Assembly: GCF_029873635.1 (NCBI RefSeq) | Contig: NC_080423.1 | Coordinates: 88,891,191-88,955,190, forward strand | Origin: Malania oleifera | Lineage: Eukaryota > Streptophyta > Magnoliopsida > Santalales > Ximeniaceae | Length of the DNA: 64,000 nt | Direction of reading: 5' to 3' | Shown here: positions 22,638 through 33,822 of the stretch, piece after piece | How positions within the stretch are numbered: position 1 is the stretch's first letter | Layout of the letters: the number at the start of each line of letters is the position of its first letter | The notes under the pieces: generated by a model | Told to the model about the DNA's origin: nothing | What the model saw: the letters and a program-made list of their open reading frames with translations, nothing else | Databases searched by the model: none | Program-made: the position numbers and the translations under genes

Positions 22638-22990
22638 TCGGTCGACCGACCTATACAGGTCAATTTGCTCCCAATCGACGGAGCTATTATAGGTCATTTG
22701 ACCCCAATCAACCGAAACCCCTTGAATTCAACAGTTTGACTTCTTGGTCAATCGAGACATTTTTATACTACACTAACCTGATCAACCGAGTTCCCACATG
22801 TGGGATCCAGTGGTCTAGTCGACAAACCAGTTTAGTTCATTCTAGTCTTAGTTGATCGAACCGTGCTAAGTTTGAAAAATCGCCTCGAAGACACCAGTCC
22901 GGTCAACCAACCCTAAAGTTCAAAATTGGCCTGGTCAACCGAGTCATAAGAACTTCAGTAGACCGAAAGTCTTCTAGTCAACCGGTGCTC
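22638..22990. promoter_or_regulatory. GGTCGACC-type palindrome array in Copia-C LTR
   Basis: About twelve copies of a TTCGGTCGACCGA-like motif in 350 bp. The first (22638) is intact. Most others are decayed to GGTCAACCGA or GATCAACCGA, consistent with C-to-T change at CpG. Confidence 0.75.
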
Positions 22991-23087
22991 TCGAGTTGCC
23001 TTGAATTTTTACTATGGTTAACTATTTTTTAATAGGGTTAAAATTGCTAAACGTCATTAAATCTTTTCTAATAATACCAACCTTGTC

Positions 23088-23122
23088 CCCAACGGTCATA
23101 ATTCATAGGGTGTTTATATATA
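23088..23122 (+). promoter_or_regulatory. MSA-like element and TATA box, Copia-C LTR
   Basis: CCCAACGGTCA (23088-23098) matches the published mitosis-specific activator consensus YCYAACGGYYA at every position. TTATATATA (23114-23122) starts 16 bp later and is the putative TATA box. The same pair occurs antisense at 53006-52970. Confidence 0.6.
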
Positions 23123-24328
23123 CCCCTTCATTTGAGAAAATTAGTAACAAGATTAGCAAAACAAATTAAAAATTTTCTCTCAAGTCAAAAACTCTCTACT
23201 ACTCATTCTCTTACTCCAATCACTCAAACTTTCTCTTTTTAAGTTCTTAAATCCTCTATAAGTGTATTGAGTGTTTGTTATTAATAGGTTTGCTCTCCCA
23301 TTTGTGTGTGATTAAATCGATTTTTAACGAGAGCTAAACCTAAGTGTTCTTAGGGGGCTTTGCTAATAAGTCTCTCCTAAGAAGACATGTTTTTTTTAGC
23401 TTCTGAGTATTGCATTTGTATTGCAATATCTTAGGAAGCTTATATTTGTTTTTGGGTTGCAAAAACATTTTTCAAAAACATTCTCAAATATCTTATGTGA
23501 TTTATATCGACATATTTTTGAAAAAATATTTTTGTTTGTGATATTGATCTTTGTTGCAATATTTATTCACTTACATATCATTTTCTGAATACAAAGATTA
23601 CATATCTTTTGCAAACCAATATACACTATTTACATGATTGATATATCCTACTGATTTATACATTTGACACTTGCTTGATTTCTTTGTGTGAACCTGATTG
23701 ATTGAATATCTTGAGATACAAAGATTGCTTGTTGACACTCTCACACACTCATTACATAGACAACAAATATATTTGAGAGTTGAAATATTAGACAATACTG
23801 AGCTTACGTATTAAATCATCTTGTGGTGTATATGACTGAGCACATTTGGGTATATATCTGCTTTACACGAAAGCATAATCAATGTACCTATATTATTTGA
23901 TTATAAAATCTGAGTGTTTCTAGGCATGGCCTGAGATGGTGGTAATCCAGCTCGGTAAGGATTGGTTGTAAAGATTGAGGTCAACCTTGTGGTAATTGAC
24001 CTAATTTGTTTTGGTGCCACTCCACCCGTTTAAGTGAGCAAGTTATAGTGGTAATCCTTGTGCTTGTTAGCCAAGGTGGGGACGTAGGCAATTGGCCGAA
24101 CCTCGATAACATTTCTATGTATGACCCTTACTTTGTTGTTCTCTGGTACATGTGTGTTTGATTAAACTACTTTATTTACTTTCTGGAATACATTTACATT
24201 ACTTGCACTAGATTGACCATAGGGTTGTGAATTTACTGGTGTTAGAATATTTACATAGGGATAAAATTTTTAAAATACCAATTCACCCCCCCCCCCTCCC
24301 TTTTCTTGGGATCACGATAAAGCTAACA

Positions 24329-24682
24329 CCAGGTGATAAAGCTCCAAGATAAAGGGGAGCTGATACCCAACGTAGACAGGATAAGTGTTCTGGGCTAGGG
24401 ATGGACGATTTTCCTAGAACATTTTGTGTTTCTTTTTTTGGGAATGTATTAGACATGTATTTATGGATGATTTAGTACCCTGGTTTATGTATTCACTGTG
24501 GTATGTATATATCTAATGACTTCCACTATTAGGTTTGTGTATATGAGAATGGTTGTGTACCCAATACCCACTTCGCGTCTAGTTATGTATAAATAGAATC
24601 AGAGGTAATGATGTGGTTGATATGTGGCTAATATGTTTTATTTATATTGAAAAAATGGTATGAAAAATCAGGGCATCACTAT
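24329..24682 (+). mobile_element. Probable right remainder of Gypsy-A LTR
   Basis: Follows the Copia-C LTR directly and starts CCAGGTGATAAAGCTCC. This reads as a natural continuation of TTTTCAGGAGCC at 7987-7998. The ATGTATTCACTG...GTATGTATATATC texture and the closing AATCAGGGCATCAC resemble gypsy LTR ends. The end position is approximate. Confidence 0.45.
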
Positions 24683-27197
24683 TAAAGTGTGGCCTGGAGA
24701 AATGATAGATTATACATCCTTGCATTTAAACATGGGCTTCCAAATTTTATAATTCCAAACACATTTCCATAATCAAGATTTTAATATAAGCTAGGTACAA
24801 CATCTATAATTGTAACAACAAGTGTGATCATGTTCCTAAGTGACCTTAGCTTAGAGAATGATTTGGTCTTCACATTGCAAAGAGCCATGCTAATGGCCTT
24901 ATCCTCTATAGTGAGATATGATGTAATAGATTTGGCTTTAGAATTTCTCATTCATTGTTGATGTTCCATACCTTGTTCTATTCAATTAAAAGAATTTGAT
25001 CTTCTACATATTATGGAATTAAAGGTTGTCATAGGATTTTATATGCTTGTTTGTCCAAAATTAGAACCAATATTTACAAAGGATTGGTTTTTAGGGAGAA
25101 GAGGCTCCAAAACATCTCGACTTTAGGACAACATCAATCTTGACACAAATAGGTATGGCTTACCAAGATTGTTAGCTATTAGGGGTGAGGTATATCAAGG
25201 CTTGGCTTGGCCATTCATAGTGGCAAAGAACTATCATCACAAAAACAAAAGGTCAATGGAAAGTTTTAAAGCCCACCTCAAAGGCATCCTTGATTGTCCT
25301 AGAGGAAAATATTGCCTAGATTTAAAGTACAAATATAGTTAATGATATAAGGAAGATGGAGGAAAAAATCAGAAAGGATATATAAGATCTCCTTAGTTTT
25401 GAAGTCAACTATAGAACATTTTTATATATTCAAGTGTTAAGGAGTTTTAGAAAAGGGCCCCTCTATGAGACAATCCCCCGACCTCATAATTGAGGGGCAT
25501 GCCATAAGCATCATAAAACTTCCTTCTGCACCTTCTAGAATTGCAACCTATCAAGAAGAATAAGCTTGTAATGGCAATGTGTGTGATACAAGAACTTTCT
25601 TATAGTCTTCTAGTGTATTGCAAAAATTGTTGAATGAGACAGACACTTGATACTAGTCGACTAGGAGAACATTTCTTGCAGCTTTCTATGATGAATCACC
25701 ATAGAGAACCAAGTGACTGCAATGAGGAGAAAGATGTACCTCTAGATGATCAAAGGAATAAGAAAAGAAAGTATTGGAAGAACTTTGATGATGCAAAGTT
25801 GTTCAAAGTTAGTAGTATATCAATCATGTTTAGAGAATTTGAAAATTAAGAAATCATGAACATTTTCCCTAATTTATGCTTAATTAAATATATAGGAAAC
25901 ATATGGCTAAAATTAAATGTGTACTAAGAACTGAGATCCGACCACTTGCAAAGAAAAGCCAATGGAGCATAGACTTATGTGCATATATGCATAGGAAACT
26001 GCTTTGGGACGTGAAGGGACATCTTAAACAAATGAATTGTTTATTTTTTAATCTTATTCCAATATAAGGTGAAGTGTCATATCGCAACCTTATAATATTT
26101 GAGGTATATATAAAACATGAAAGCAAAAGCTTAATTAGTCTTATCCTCGATCTTAATATGTTGCTAATGAGAGCAAGGGACACTTGATGAGAATAGAGTC
26201 TTTTTCAGCTTCTATAACAAACTCTTTGAACATAAGAAAAGGTGAAGTCATAACATAGAGCTATAAACTTGAGGGTAGACATCTTACCAACTACAAATGC
26301 TTAGCTTAAATATGATGTAAGCTGGGAACAACCTAAAGATATATCTTGGCAAGCTTCTTATAAAAAATCCAACCAGACCTAATTATTAGCAGCGTTAGTA
26401 ATTGAAAGATATAAACACAAACCGCACAATGGTAGTATAATTGGTGAAGCATAAAAGATGATTGAGCCCCAAGTGCATGGATCAAACTCAAGTAAAGCAC
26501 TAAACACCACATTTAGTATCCTTTCCTTATCTAATTTCACAAAAATTGAAAGTAATTACCTACTATTCAGTTGTTTACGCACAAGAGTGCAACTAGTTAT
26601 TTTATGATATATATATATATATATTGCCTTTACACTAACTTGGGTAGAGTAGGACTATCACTCGAACATTATTGATCTATTTCTTTCCATGTTTACTATG
26701 GGAAGGCATACAACAGCTAGTCGAACTATGCACGTTGCATGGTTGAATCTTGTGTCAAATTGTTTCCATATATGAATTGATCCCATTACCTTAGACAATT
26801 ATATTGTTCATTAGTTTCATAGAAAAAGGGAATCTCTACAAAATAGTCTTTGCATTGATTAAAATAATGAAAAAATCATTAAGAAAAAAAAAAAAACGAA
26901 TTAAGTAGACAAAATGGACTTCGCAAGAACCAAGGGTAAATTTGTAATTTCAGTAGGATGGATACATGTCTTATATTATGATTTCCCGTGAGGAAACTGA
27001 CGACCTCATGCAGGCGGAAAGAAACAAGACATCTTATGGGTTTGAGAGTTCATCCCCCCCTTTAAAAAGCCCTTTATCCTGCTTTGCTAGCAAAACAGGA
27101 GGAGGGACAGATCGAAGAGGAGCTAGCTAGCTAGAGACCTGCTGACACAAAATAGCTGGTAAAGAAAAGAGCGGTGCAAACTTATATTGAAGCTAGC
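24683..27197. other. Intergenic region upstream of the bHLH-like gene
   Basis: 2.5 kb of AT-rich DNA with no recognised gene. Short open frames (25634-25849 and 25884-26183 antisense) show no family resemblance. A TA-run lies at 26608-26625 and an A-run at 26882-26895. Close to the gene, TTTAAAAAGCCC at 27060-27071 is a weak TATA-like candidate, followed by a purine-rich leader with AGCTAGCTAGCTAG at 27121-27134. Confidence 0.5.
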
Positions 27198-29629
27198 ATG
27201 GTGTCAAGAGAGCAGAAAAGAGCAGCTCTATATGAAAAGTTGCAGCTACTTCGTTCTGTCACAAACTCTACAGCTGTAATTCCCTCACCCCCTTAAACAC
27301 TTTGTTTTTTTCCTAGGTAGATACCTACCGACCTAGCCCTTCCCTGTGCGTAGATGGAGCTTCAAGCTTTTATCAACCTAGCTATATATATATATATATA
27401 TATATATACATGGCAATTAATACTACTTCATCAGCTGTGATGAAAACACGTGATAAAGATCTGCAGAAAGAACTTGAGAAAACCTCTTCTGATCTTCATC
27501 TCTTTAATTCTCAATCTGATCTTACCTTCCCTAGTTAGCACATACCAATAGATGGTGTTAGCTGTGATACTATTCCCTCTTTTCTCATCATTTTTTTTTT
27601 TTCTTATCACTATTCGGTGAATTTCCATGTTTGGCAGGTAAACAAAACCTCAATAATAGTGGATGCATCCAGATACATAGAGGACTTGAAGCAAAGAGTA
27701 GAGAGACTCAACCAAGACATAGGAACTTCACATATTTCAAGTGGACAGAATCCATTACCTGTGGTACACATCGAATTAATAATCGACTGAAACAACATCC
27801 TGGAGACACGACCCGGGATTTGTTTAGGGGGATATTGAACACATCTAGCCCCTCAATAATATCATTGATGCAGTTCTTTTTTTTTCTCAATTTATAGTTG
27901 TCTATATATCATGAACTGTAGTATGCTACTCTCTTATAGATGTTTTTTGTTTTATCATATCTCAGCAAGTTACAGTGGAGACAGTGGAGCAGGGTTTCCT
28001 TATTAATGTGTTCTCAGAAAAGAATTCCCCCGGCTTGCTCGTGTCCATACTGGAAGCCTTTGAGGAGCTGGGCCTTGATGTGGTTGATGCAAGAGTTTCT
28101 TGCACAGAGAGTTTCCATCTAGAAGCCGTTGGGGGAGAGGTGACTTTATTTCTTTTCCAGAACTAATTTCTTTTCATATTAATTTTATGCTGCTTGAGGT
28201 ACACTACAAAACTTGTCCAGAGCAGGGGATGGCCCCATGGTTATGGACTCATCCTAACCCTCATATAGTACTTGACCACTTGGAATCTCTCTCCTCTCCA
28301 CTCACATCAAAGAAATGCATTGCATTAATTGTTAGAGCCTCATAATTTCAATTGAGACTCGGGTTCAAATTTATTTTTGAGTATTGGGAATTGTGACTTT
28401 TCGTTTGACATAAAATTAAATTTAAGTAGAGACTAGAGAAATGATAGAGGTGGATCCATATTGATCCTGCTTAATTAATTGGATGTTCCAAAAGTCCTTG
28501 ATTAAATGCATTATCTCACACACAAAGCAATCATATTTTCAATATATATGCAATTGGTTCCGCATTATTCCCAAAATACTCTTCATTTTTTCAAGTTTAA
28601 GATTAAAAAAAAGAATTCTACTAATGGGTAATTAATAAACTAAGATTTATTGAAAAATAATCCATAACTCTGTAACTGTCTCCCTTTATTTCTACAACTT
28701 TTTTTACTATTTTTATAAATTTAAGATTGTGGAGCACACACATAATTAGAGCATAAATATATACATATATACATATGTTGAATAATTGTTTGCAGCCTGC
28801 AGTAACTTTATAATTTGTAAATCAAATTAAAAAAATCTCATGCTACCTAGTTTTGTGTCCTGTCTGTTTAATTTGTAAATAGCTGCAAGAAAGAAGTGTG
28901 CGGATCAACCTTAAAATTTATTTCAGTGTTTTTTTTTTCTTTTCATTGTGAGTACTGCTAAGCATCGAGTACTTGTATTTCCTTCATTTTTTACATTACT
29001 ACTGAAAAACAAAAAAAAAATCCTTTCAAACATTCTTAATTCATTCATTCCTCTTCTTTCTCGGTCAATTCAGAAGCAGCCAAGCTGCACTACAGATTAT
29101 AAACAATATCCCATCTTAAATTCTCTTTTTACCCAGTTCGGATATTAGAATTCAAAACTTTTAATTAAATGCTTGGTACAATGAACTAAAATAAATTGGA
29201 AGTGAAAGAGAATGAAAAATGATACTACAAATATCTAAAACTATAAATAATAATTTCATTTGATTCCATTCCAACATATCAAACAAGTCATAACATGAAA
29301 GCCACATCTCTCACTGTTGGACGGCCCTTTGCGGCTAGTCTAACTAATTAGGAGTTACAACTTGGTGGGCATACAACTTACCCAATACCCAATTGGCTCA
29401 TTATATTTAATGCATGCATCATTTATTATGTTCGAATTTGTATGGTACCTTTCAAAATGTTCTCATGATGTTTTTTCCTTTATCAATTTCTTACAGTAAA
29501 TCAATACCATATTAACACCTTAATGTGCAGAATCAAGGGCATGCTGATTGCATGGATGCTCAAGTGGTGAAACAAGCAGTGCTGCACGCTATCTGGAACT
29601 GCAGTGAAAATAGTGACCAGCAAGACTGA
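27198..29629 (+). CDS. bHLH-like protein with ACT-like domain (four exons)
   Basis: Proposed exons are 27198-27275, 27638-27763, 27966-28139 and 29531-29629, all joined in phase 0 with GT..AG introns and ending TGA. The product is 158 residues. Residues 1-60 form a helix-loop-helix: MVSREQKRAALYEKLQLLRS then SIIVDASRYIEDLKQRVERL. The basic region is short and lacks the HER/ER pattern of DNA-contacting bHLH proteins, so it may dimerise rather than bind E-boxes directly. Residues 70-125 resemble an ACT-type domain (GFLINVFSEKN, GLLVSILEAFEELGLDVVDA, SFHLEAVGG). The tail ends VVKQAVLHAIWN. It recalls the small plant SCREAM-like bHLH/ACT proteins of the Arabidopsis At3g56220/At2g40435 type, from memory and not searched. 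Likely nuclear. Every exon is open and every splice site canonical, so it looks intact, the only such gene here. Confidence 0.88.
27276..27637 (+). other. Intron 1 of the bHLH-like gene
   Basis: 362 bp, GTAATT...TTGGCAG, with a TA microsatellite (about 27386-27409) and a T-run before the acceptor. Falls between the two halves of the helix-loop-helix, after ...VTNSTA. Confidence 0.85.
28140..29530 (+). other. Intron 3 of the bHLH-like gene
   Basis: 1391 bp, GTGACT...TGTGCAG. It separates the ACT-like domain from the last 32 residues. AT-rich; I see no inserted element. The short frame 28948-29148 inside it has no family resemblance. Confidence 0.8.
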
Positions 29630-30375
29630 ACATCCCCACACCACCCCCCCCCCCCCCCCTGGGGGAGCCACCACCACCAAAGTAAATACATCTTTAAGTA
29701 ATTTGTTGTTTCTTCTTCTTCAAATTCCTCTCTGCTTCGATTTTCTTTCCTTCTTCAATGAAGGGAATTGTCAAGTGTAAGATGCCTCTCCAGCCATGAT
29801 AATAACATCCAGGTTTTTCAATCACAGAACTTGAGCAGTAAATTATAAAGAAAAGAAAAAGGAAAAAAACAATATCCATCAAAACTCCAAACCTGCACGA
29901 TCAGGAACATATATGATGATGATATACAGTGATTTGTTGCTTTAATTTTCAACAATAGGTATATATTCGAATTCTATCTTTAATGAAAAATGTTATTAAC
30001 TAGTCATTTCTAATGATGAGCATTTGTTAAGAGGACAAGTGGCTTGGGAGTTGAGATGAGCTAACTACTGCCTTGATGAAATTGCTTTGGGTGATACATA
30101 GTATACATGAAACTATTTGTCATGTTGTTGGGTGCGGCATTAAAGGCCAACCTATGCAGAAAAGGGGTGAGTATCATTTTTTGTTGTTTTGGGAGAAGAC
30201 CAGTCAACCAATTACAAAGGGAACTGCACTGTCATGATAGAGGATCAGTTTGTGGTGGTGAATAGCTAGGAGGCTTGGCAATTTTGTTTTGAACTCATTT
30301 TTGGTGATGATTTTGGTTTCTTACTTTATGAAGACTTTTCCCCCATACAAAAGGGACCACAAAATTAAACAATTG
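29630..30375. other. Downstream region of the bHLH-like gene
   Basis: Starts with the 3' UTR, including a run of about 17 C at 29644-29660, which is a likely length-variable site. The rest is AT-rich with no recognised gene. A polyadenylation signal could not be fixed. Confidence 0.45.
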
Positions 30376-30630
30376 TGTTAAGAAAATTACCCAAACAAAG
30401 ATAAATTCATCTGAAGCAAATAAATGCTGGGAATCATACTTGAAATTGGTCAAAATGATTCAAAAGGAATACTCACTAGACACAGGTTGATTTGTAGTGG
30501 TTCAAATTTGACTTAAGCAATTTGTCTGTAAATTTATGTGTTGTAAAATGTACCAAAAAATACAAGATATATATTTCTCTTCTTCTCTTCTTCTTTTTCT
30601 CTATGTTATTTCACATTCTGAATTTTTTCA
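30376..30630 (+). mobile_element. Candidate 5' LTR of Copia-D
   Basis: A TGTTAAGAAAATTACCC...GAATTTTTTCA block of about 255 bp ends exactly at a primer-site-like TGATATCATAGC (30631-30642). No second LTR is present to confirm the edges, because the element is truncated. The end is better supported than the start. Confidence 0.45.
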
Positions 30631-30642
30631 TGATATCATAGC
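30631..30642 (+). other. Candidate primer-binding site of Copia-D
   Basis: TGATATCATAGC differs from TGGTATCAGAGC at two positions and lies about 370 bp before the gag ATG. Confidence 0.5.
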
Positions 30643-31010
30643 GTGAAATTTCTTTGGGATGAATTTATTTTCTCTTCTCAATTCCTCTCTACTCTTGCTT
30701 ATAAAAATTAGAGTTTTTCTTCTTTCGATTGACCATCAACGTGACTATCACATGTTGATTGACATTCATTTGCCCCTTTATATATTATGGTTGCTTCTTT
30801 TTTTTTTTCTGTAAGTCGAAGTAAAGGCGTCATCCTAAACATTTCTGCCAAGAAGTTTTCTCCTTCTCTCGGTCTTTTTGTCGAATAGGTGAAATACACC
30901 ATCTGAAATTCACTATTTAGGGCTATTGAAGAAGAAGTTTACGTGACCAGCCCGTGACTCTAAAAAAATATAAAATAAATAAAATAAACTCCTCAGATTC
31001 CTCCCTCCCA

Positions 31011-33822
31011 ATGGCTTCCAATGTTGAAAGCACACAAAGTTCTCCACATTCTGATGATCCAAGTCTTGCCTTGTATCTTCACAATTCTAACAATCCTGGT
31101 GTTACTTTGGTCTCTCATCCACTGACCGAAACTAATTATACCACGTGGAGTCAATCCATGCTTATCACACTCAGCACCAAAAATAAGGTCGGTTTCATTG
31201 ATTACACCATTCCCAAGCCTTCAAAATCCTCAACTGCAGAATATTGCTAGTGGTTACGCTGCAACAATATGATAAAAGCATAGTTGATTAATTCTCTTTC
31301 AAAGGATATTTCTACTAGTGTTATTTTTTGTGATCTTGCTCGAGTTATTTGGGTCGATTTGAAGGACCATTTCTTACAAGTAAATGGTCCCTCGAATGTA
31401 TTACCTTGAACAAGAAATTCACAACCTTATCCAAGGCAATACATTGATAACCACCTACTTTACTAAGGTAAAGTTCTTATGGGATGAACTTGCATCACTT
31501 CAATCTCATTTGTTCGAAGGAGATATAGTTCAATACCAATAGTACTAGCGAGCCATTAAGTTCTTTATGGGCCTTAATGAATCATGTGGTGTCATCTATT
31601 CTCAGATCTTGTTGATAGATCCCCTTCTCATAATTAATCACTTCTATAGCTTGGTCCTTCAAGAGGAGCGTCAACAGAACATTCAACTTCTTCCACCTAG
31701 TGACGGAGTTGCATAAGTTGCCAAAGGTATCCTTTCCGCTCCAAAAGATGGCAAACCTTTTCATAAGACCAAACCGAAATGCACTCACTATCACAAAGAA
31801 TGCCACACTATTGATCACTGCTACTTCATCCACAGGTTCCCACCTGGCCCCCGCAAGATTGGATCGGGTCCCAAACCAAGTGCTCACCAAGTATCTTTCG
31901 CTGACAACCAACCATTCACCAGCAGTTTCTCTTTCACCATTGATCAACGCCTACAACTTCTAGTCATGCTCAACCATGCCACTCAGAAACCTTCTATAGC
32001 ACACCATGTAGGTAATGCTAAGTGATCCTTACTAGGTATACCATTTCGTTTTTTTCCTAAAACTCTTTGGATTCTAGACAGCAAAGCCACCAACCATATG
32101 GCATGTTCTCCCACTAATTTAACCTACTCTATCCCTATGCATGGTCATACTATACGACTACTACATATGGATCTCATGTTGTGGTAACCCACATTGGATC
32201 CGTTGTTTTTAATTTCTCCCTCTCTCATTTAAAAAAAAAAATGTCTTGTGTGTCCCTTCATTCCACTTCAATATTATATCCATTCGTGTGTTATGTCAAA
32301 CTCTCAATTGCCTAATTTTTTCTGCTCACATGTGCCTAATTCAGGATCTATACTCAATGAAGATGATTGGACTGGAAACTGAGCAGGATGGCATGTATTA
32401 CTTTACAAAAATAAATCCTGATCAATTTCAGGTAGCTATATAAAATTCCCAACTTTGGCATCGGTGACTTGGCCATTTATCCAATAAAAATATGCCTTTA
32501 CTTTCCAATAATGTTTCTTGCATTTGTTCAAATTTAGAACCATGTTTTATTTGGCCAATGGCTAAACAAACTCGCCTTGAATTTTCTTCCAGTTCAATTT
32601 CTTCTCCTACACATTTCCATTTAATACATGTTGATATTTGGTGGGGGGGGGGGGGGTTACCGTGTTCCATCTCTCACTGGAACTCATTTTTTTCTTATCA
32701 TTGTTGATGACTGCACTAGATGTACTTGGCTATACTTAATGCGTCATAATAGGATACTCGTCCTCTACTCCAATATTTCATTTGGCTCATTAAAAATAAA
32801 TTTTCAATCACTATAAATATTATTCGTAGTGATAATGGGCCAAAATTTAACATTTCCTCCTTCTATTTAGAAAATGGAATCATTCATCAATAGTTACGTA
32901 CATCTCTACTCCCCAACAAAATGGAGTAGTGGAATGTAAACATCGTCACCTTTTGAATGTTCTCGGGCCATCCTATTTCAAGCCAACAAGCCTAAAAGTT
33001 TTTGGGGCAATGCTCTCCTCACAGCAGCTTACTTGATAAATAGAACACCTACACCTATTTTGGGTGGAAAAAAATCCTTATGAAAAGCTATACAACACCC
33101 CACCTGAATACAATCACCTTCAAGTCTTTGGATGACTCGGTTATGCCTCCACTCAATTCCACCGTCCTTCAAAATTTGATCCTTGAACCATCCGCCGTGT
33201 CTTCCTAAAATATCCATATAAACAAAAAGGTTATCAGCTTTATGATCTTACAACTCATAACACCTTTGTGTTTCGTCATGTGGTTTTCTACAAGGACCAA
33301 TTTTCATTTAGCTGAACTATTTTTGAGTCACGCTCTCATGTTTTACCTCATCCAATTGACTCTCAAGATCTTCTCTCTAAACCTTCCACCTAGACACCTC
33401 CTTCTCTTATACTTGACTCTTCCCATTCTCCCACTCCCACCATCCTAATTTGGCGATCTACGTGCCCCATACAACCCCCTGCCTACTTAAGGGACTTCCA
33501 TGTCAAACAAGAACTCCTGTCTCAGCATGCTCCATTTTTTGACTCGATGTTAGTCCACTCCTCAAGTATCATTTATTTCCTCTCATAATTTCTTTCTTAT
33601 GATTATCTTTCCCTTACACACTGTGCCTTCACCACTACCATATCCTTTGCACAAGAGCCCAAGTCCTTTATACAGGTCATGCACAATCCTCAATGGCGTG
33701 ATGTTATGCATGCTGAGATTGATGCTTTGGAAGCCAACCATACTTGGAATTTGATTCCTCTTCCACTTAATAAGAAACTCATTGGTTGCAAATGGGTGTA
33801 CAAAATCAAATACAACCCATAT
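31011..33822 (+). pseudogene. Copia-D gag-pol, 3'-truncated and broken
   Basis: Gag opens at 31011 (MASNVESTQSS) with the copia gag signature NNPGVTLVSHPLTETNYTTW and LSTKNKVGFID, then a TAG at 31248 where Trp is expected. Later pieces: the GAG-pre-integrase region at 32455-32480 (WHR-stop-LGHLS), PMAKQTRLEFSSSS (32558), HLIHVDIW (32620) then a 13-G run (32642-32655) that shifts the frame, and LIIVDDCTRCTWLYLM (32695). TPQQNGVVECKHRH follows near 32910. The RT start (HNPQWRDVMHAEIDALEANH, 33680) ends at GCKWVYKIKYNP where the Copia-E LTR begins at 33823. The remainder of RT and RNase H is not found in the window. Confidence 0.8.

Larger units (their letters stand above)
7999..24328 (+). mobile_element. 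Copia-C, split by Gypsy-B
   Basis: A copia element whose interior runs 7999-11107 and resumes at 20582-22255, followed by a full 3' LTR (22256-24328). Gypsy-B fills the gap and is flanked by CCTAG on both sides, so it inserted into the RT. The 5' LTR and gag N-terminus are missing. The left junction reads TTTTCAGGAGCC then ATAAATGAG, and the right flank after the LTR is CCAGGTGATAAAG. This fits a CCAGG target duplication whose left copy lost three bases in the same deletion that removed the 5' LTR. Confidence 0.85.
22256..24328 (+). mobile_element. Copia-C 3' LTR (complete)
   Basis: Runs from TGTTGACCTTATAGATCACG to GATAAAGCTAACA, 2073 bp. In order it has a GTCGAC palindrome array (22638-22990), an MSA-type element (23088-23098), a TATA box (23114-23122) and a C-run (24286-24296) in the U5 end module ATACCAATTCACCCCC. 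It matches the solo LTR at 48452-53950 in length and ends. Confidence 0.95.

Noticed and set aside
25634..25849. Small open frame at 25.6 kb
   Set aside because: No start context, splice partner or family resemblance; flanking sequence looks like degraded intergenic DNA.
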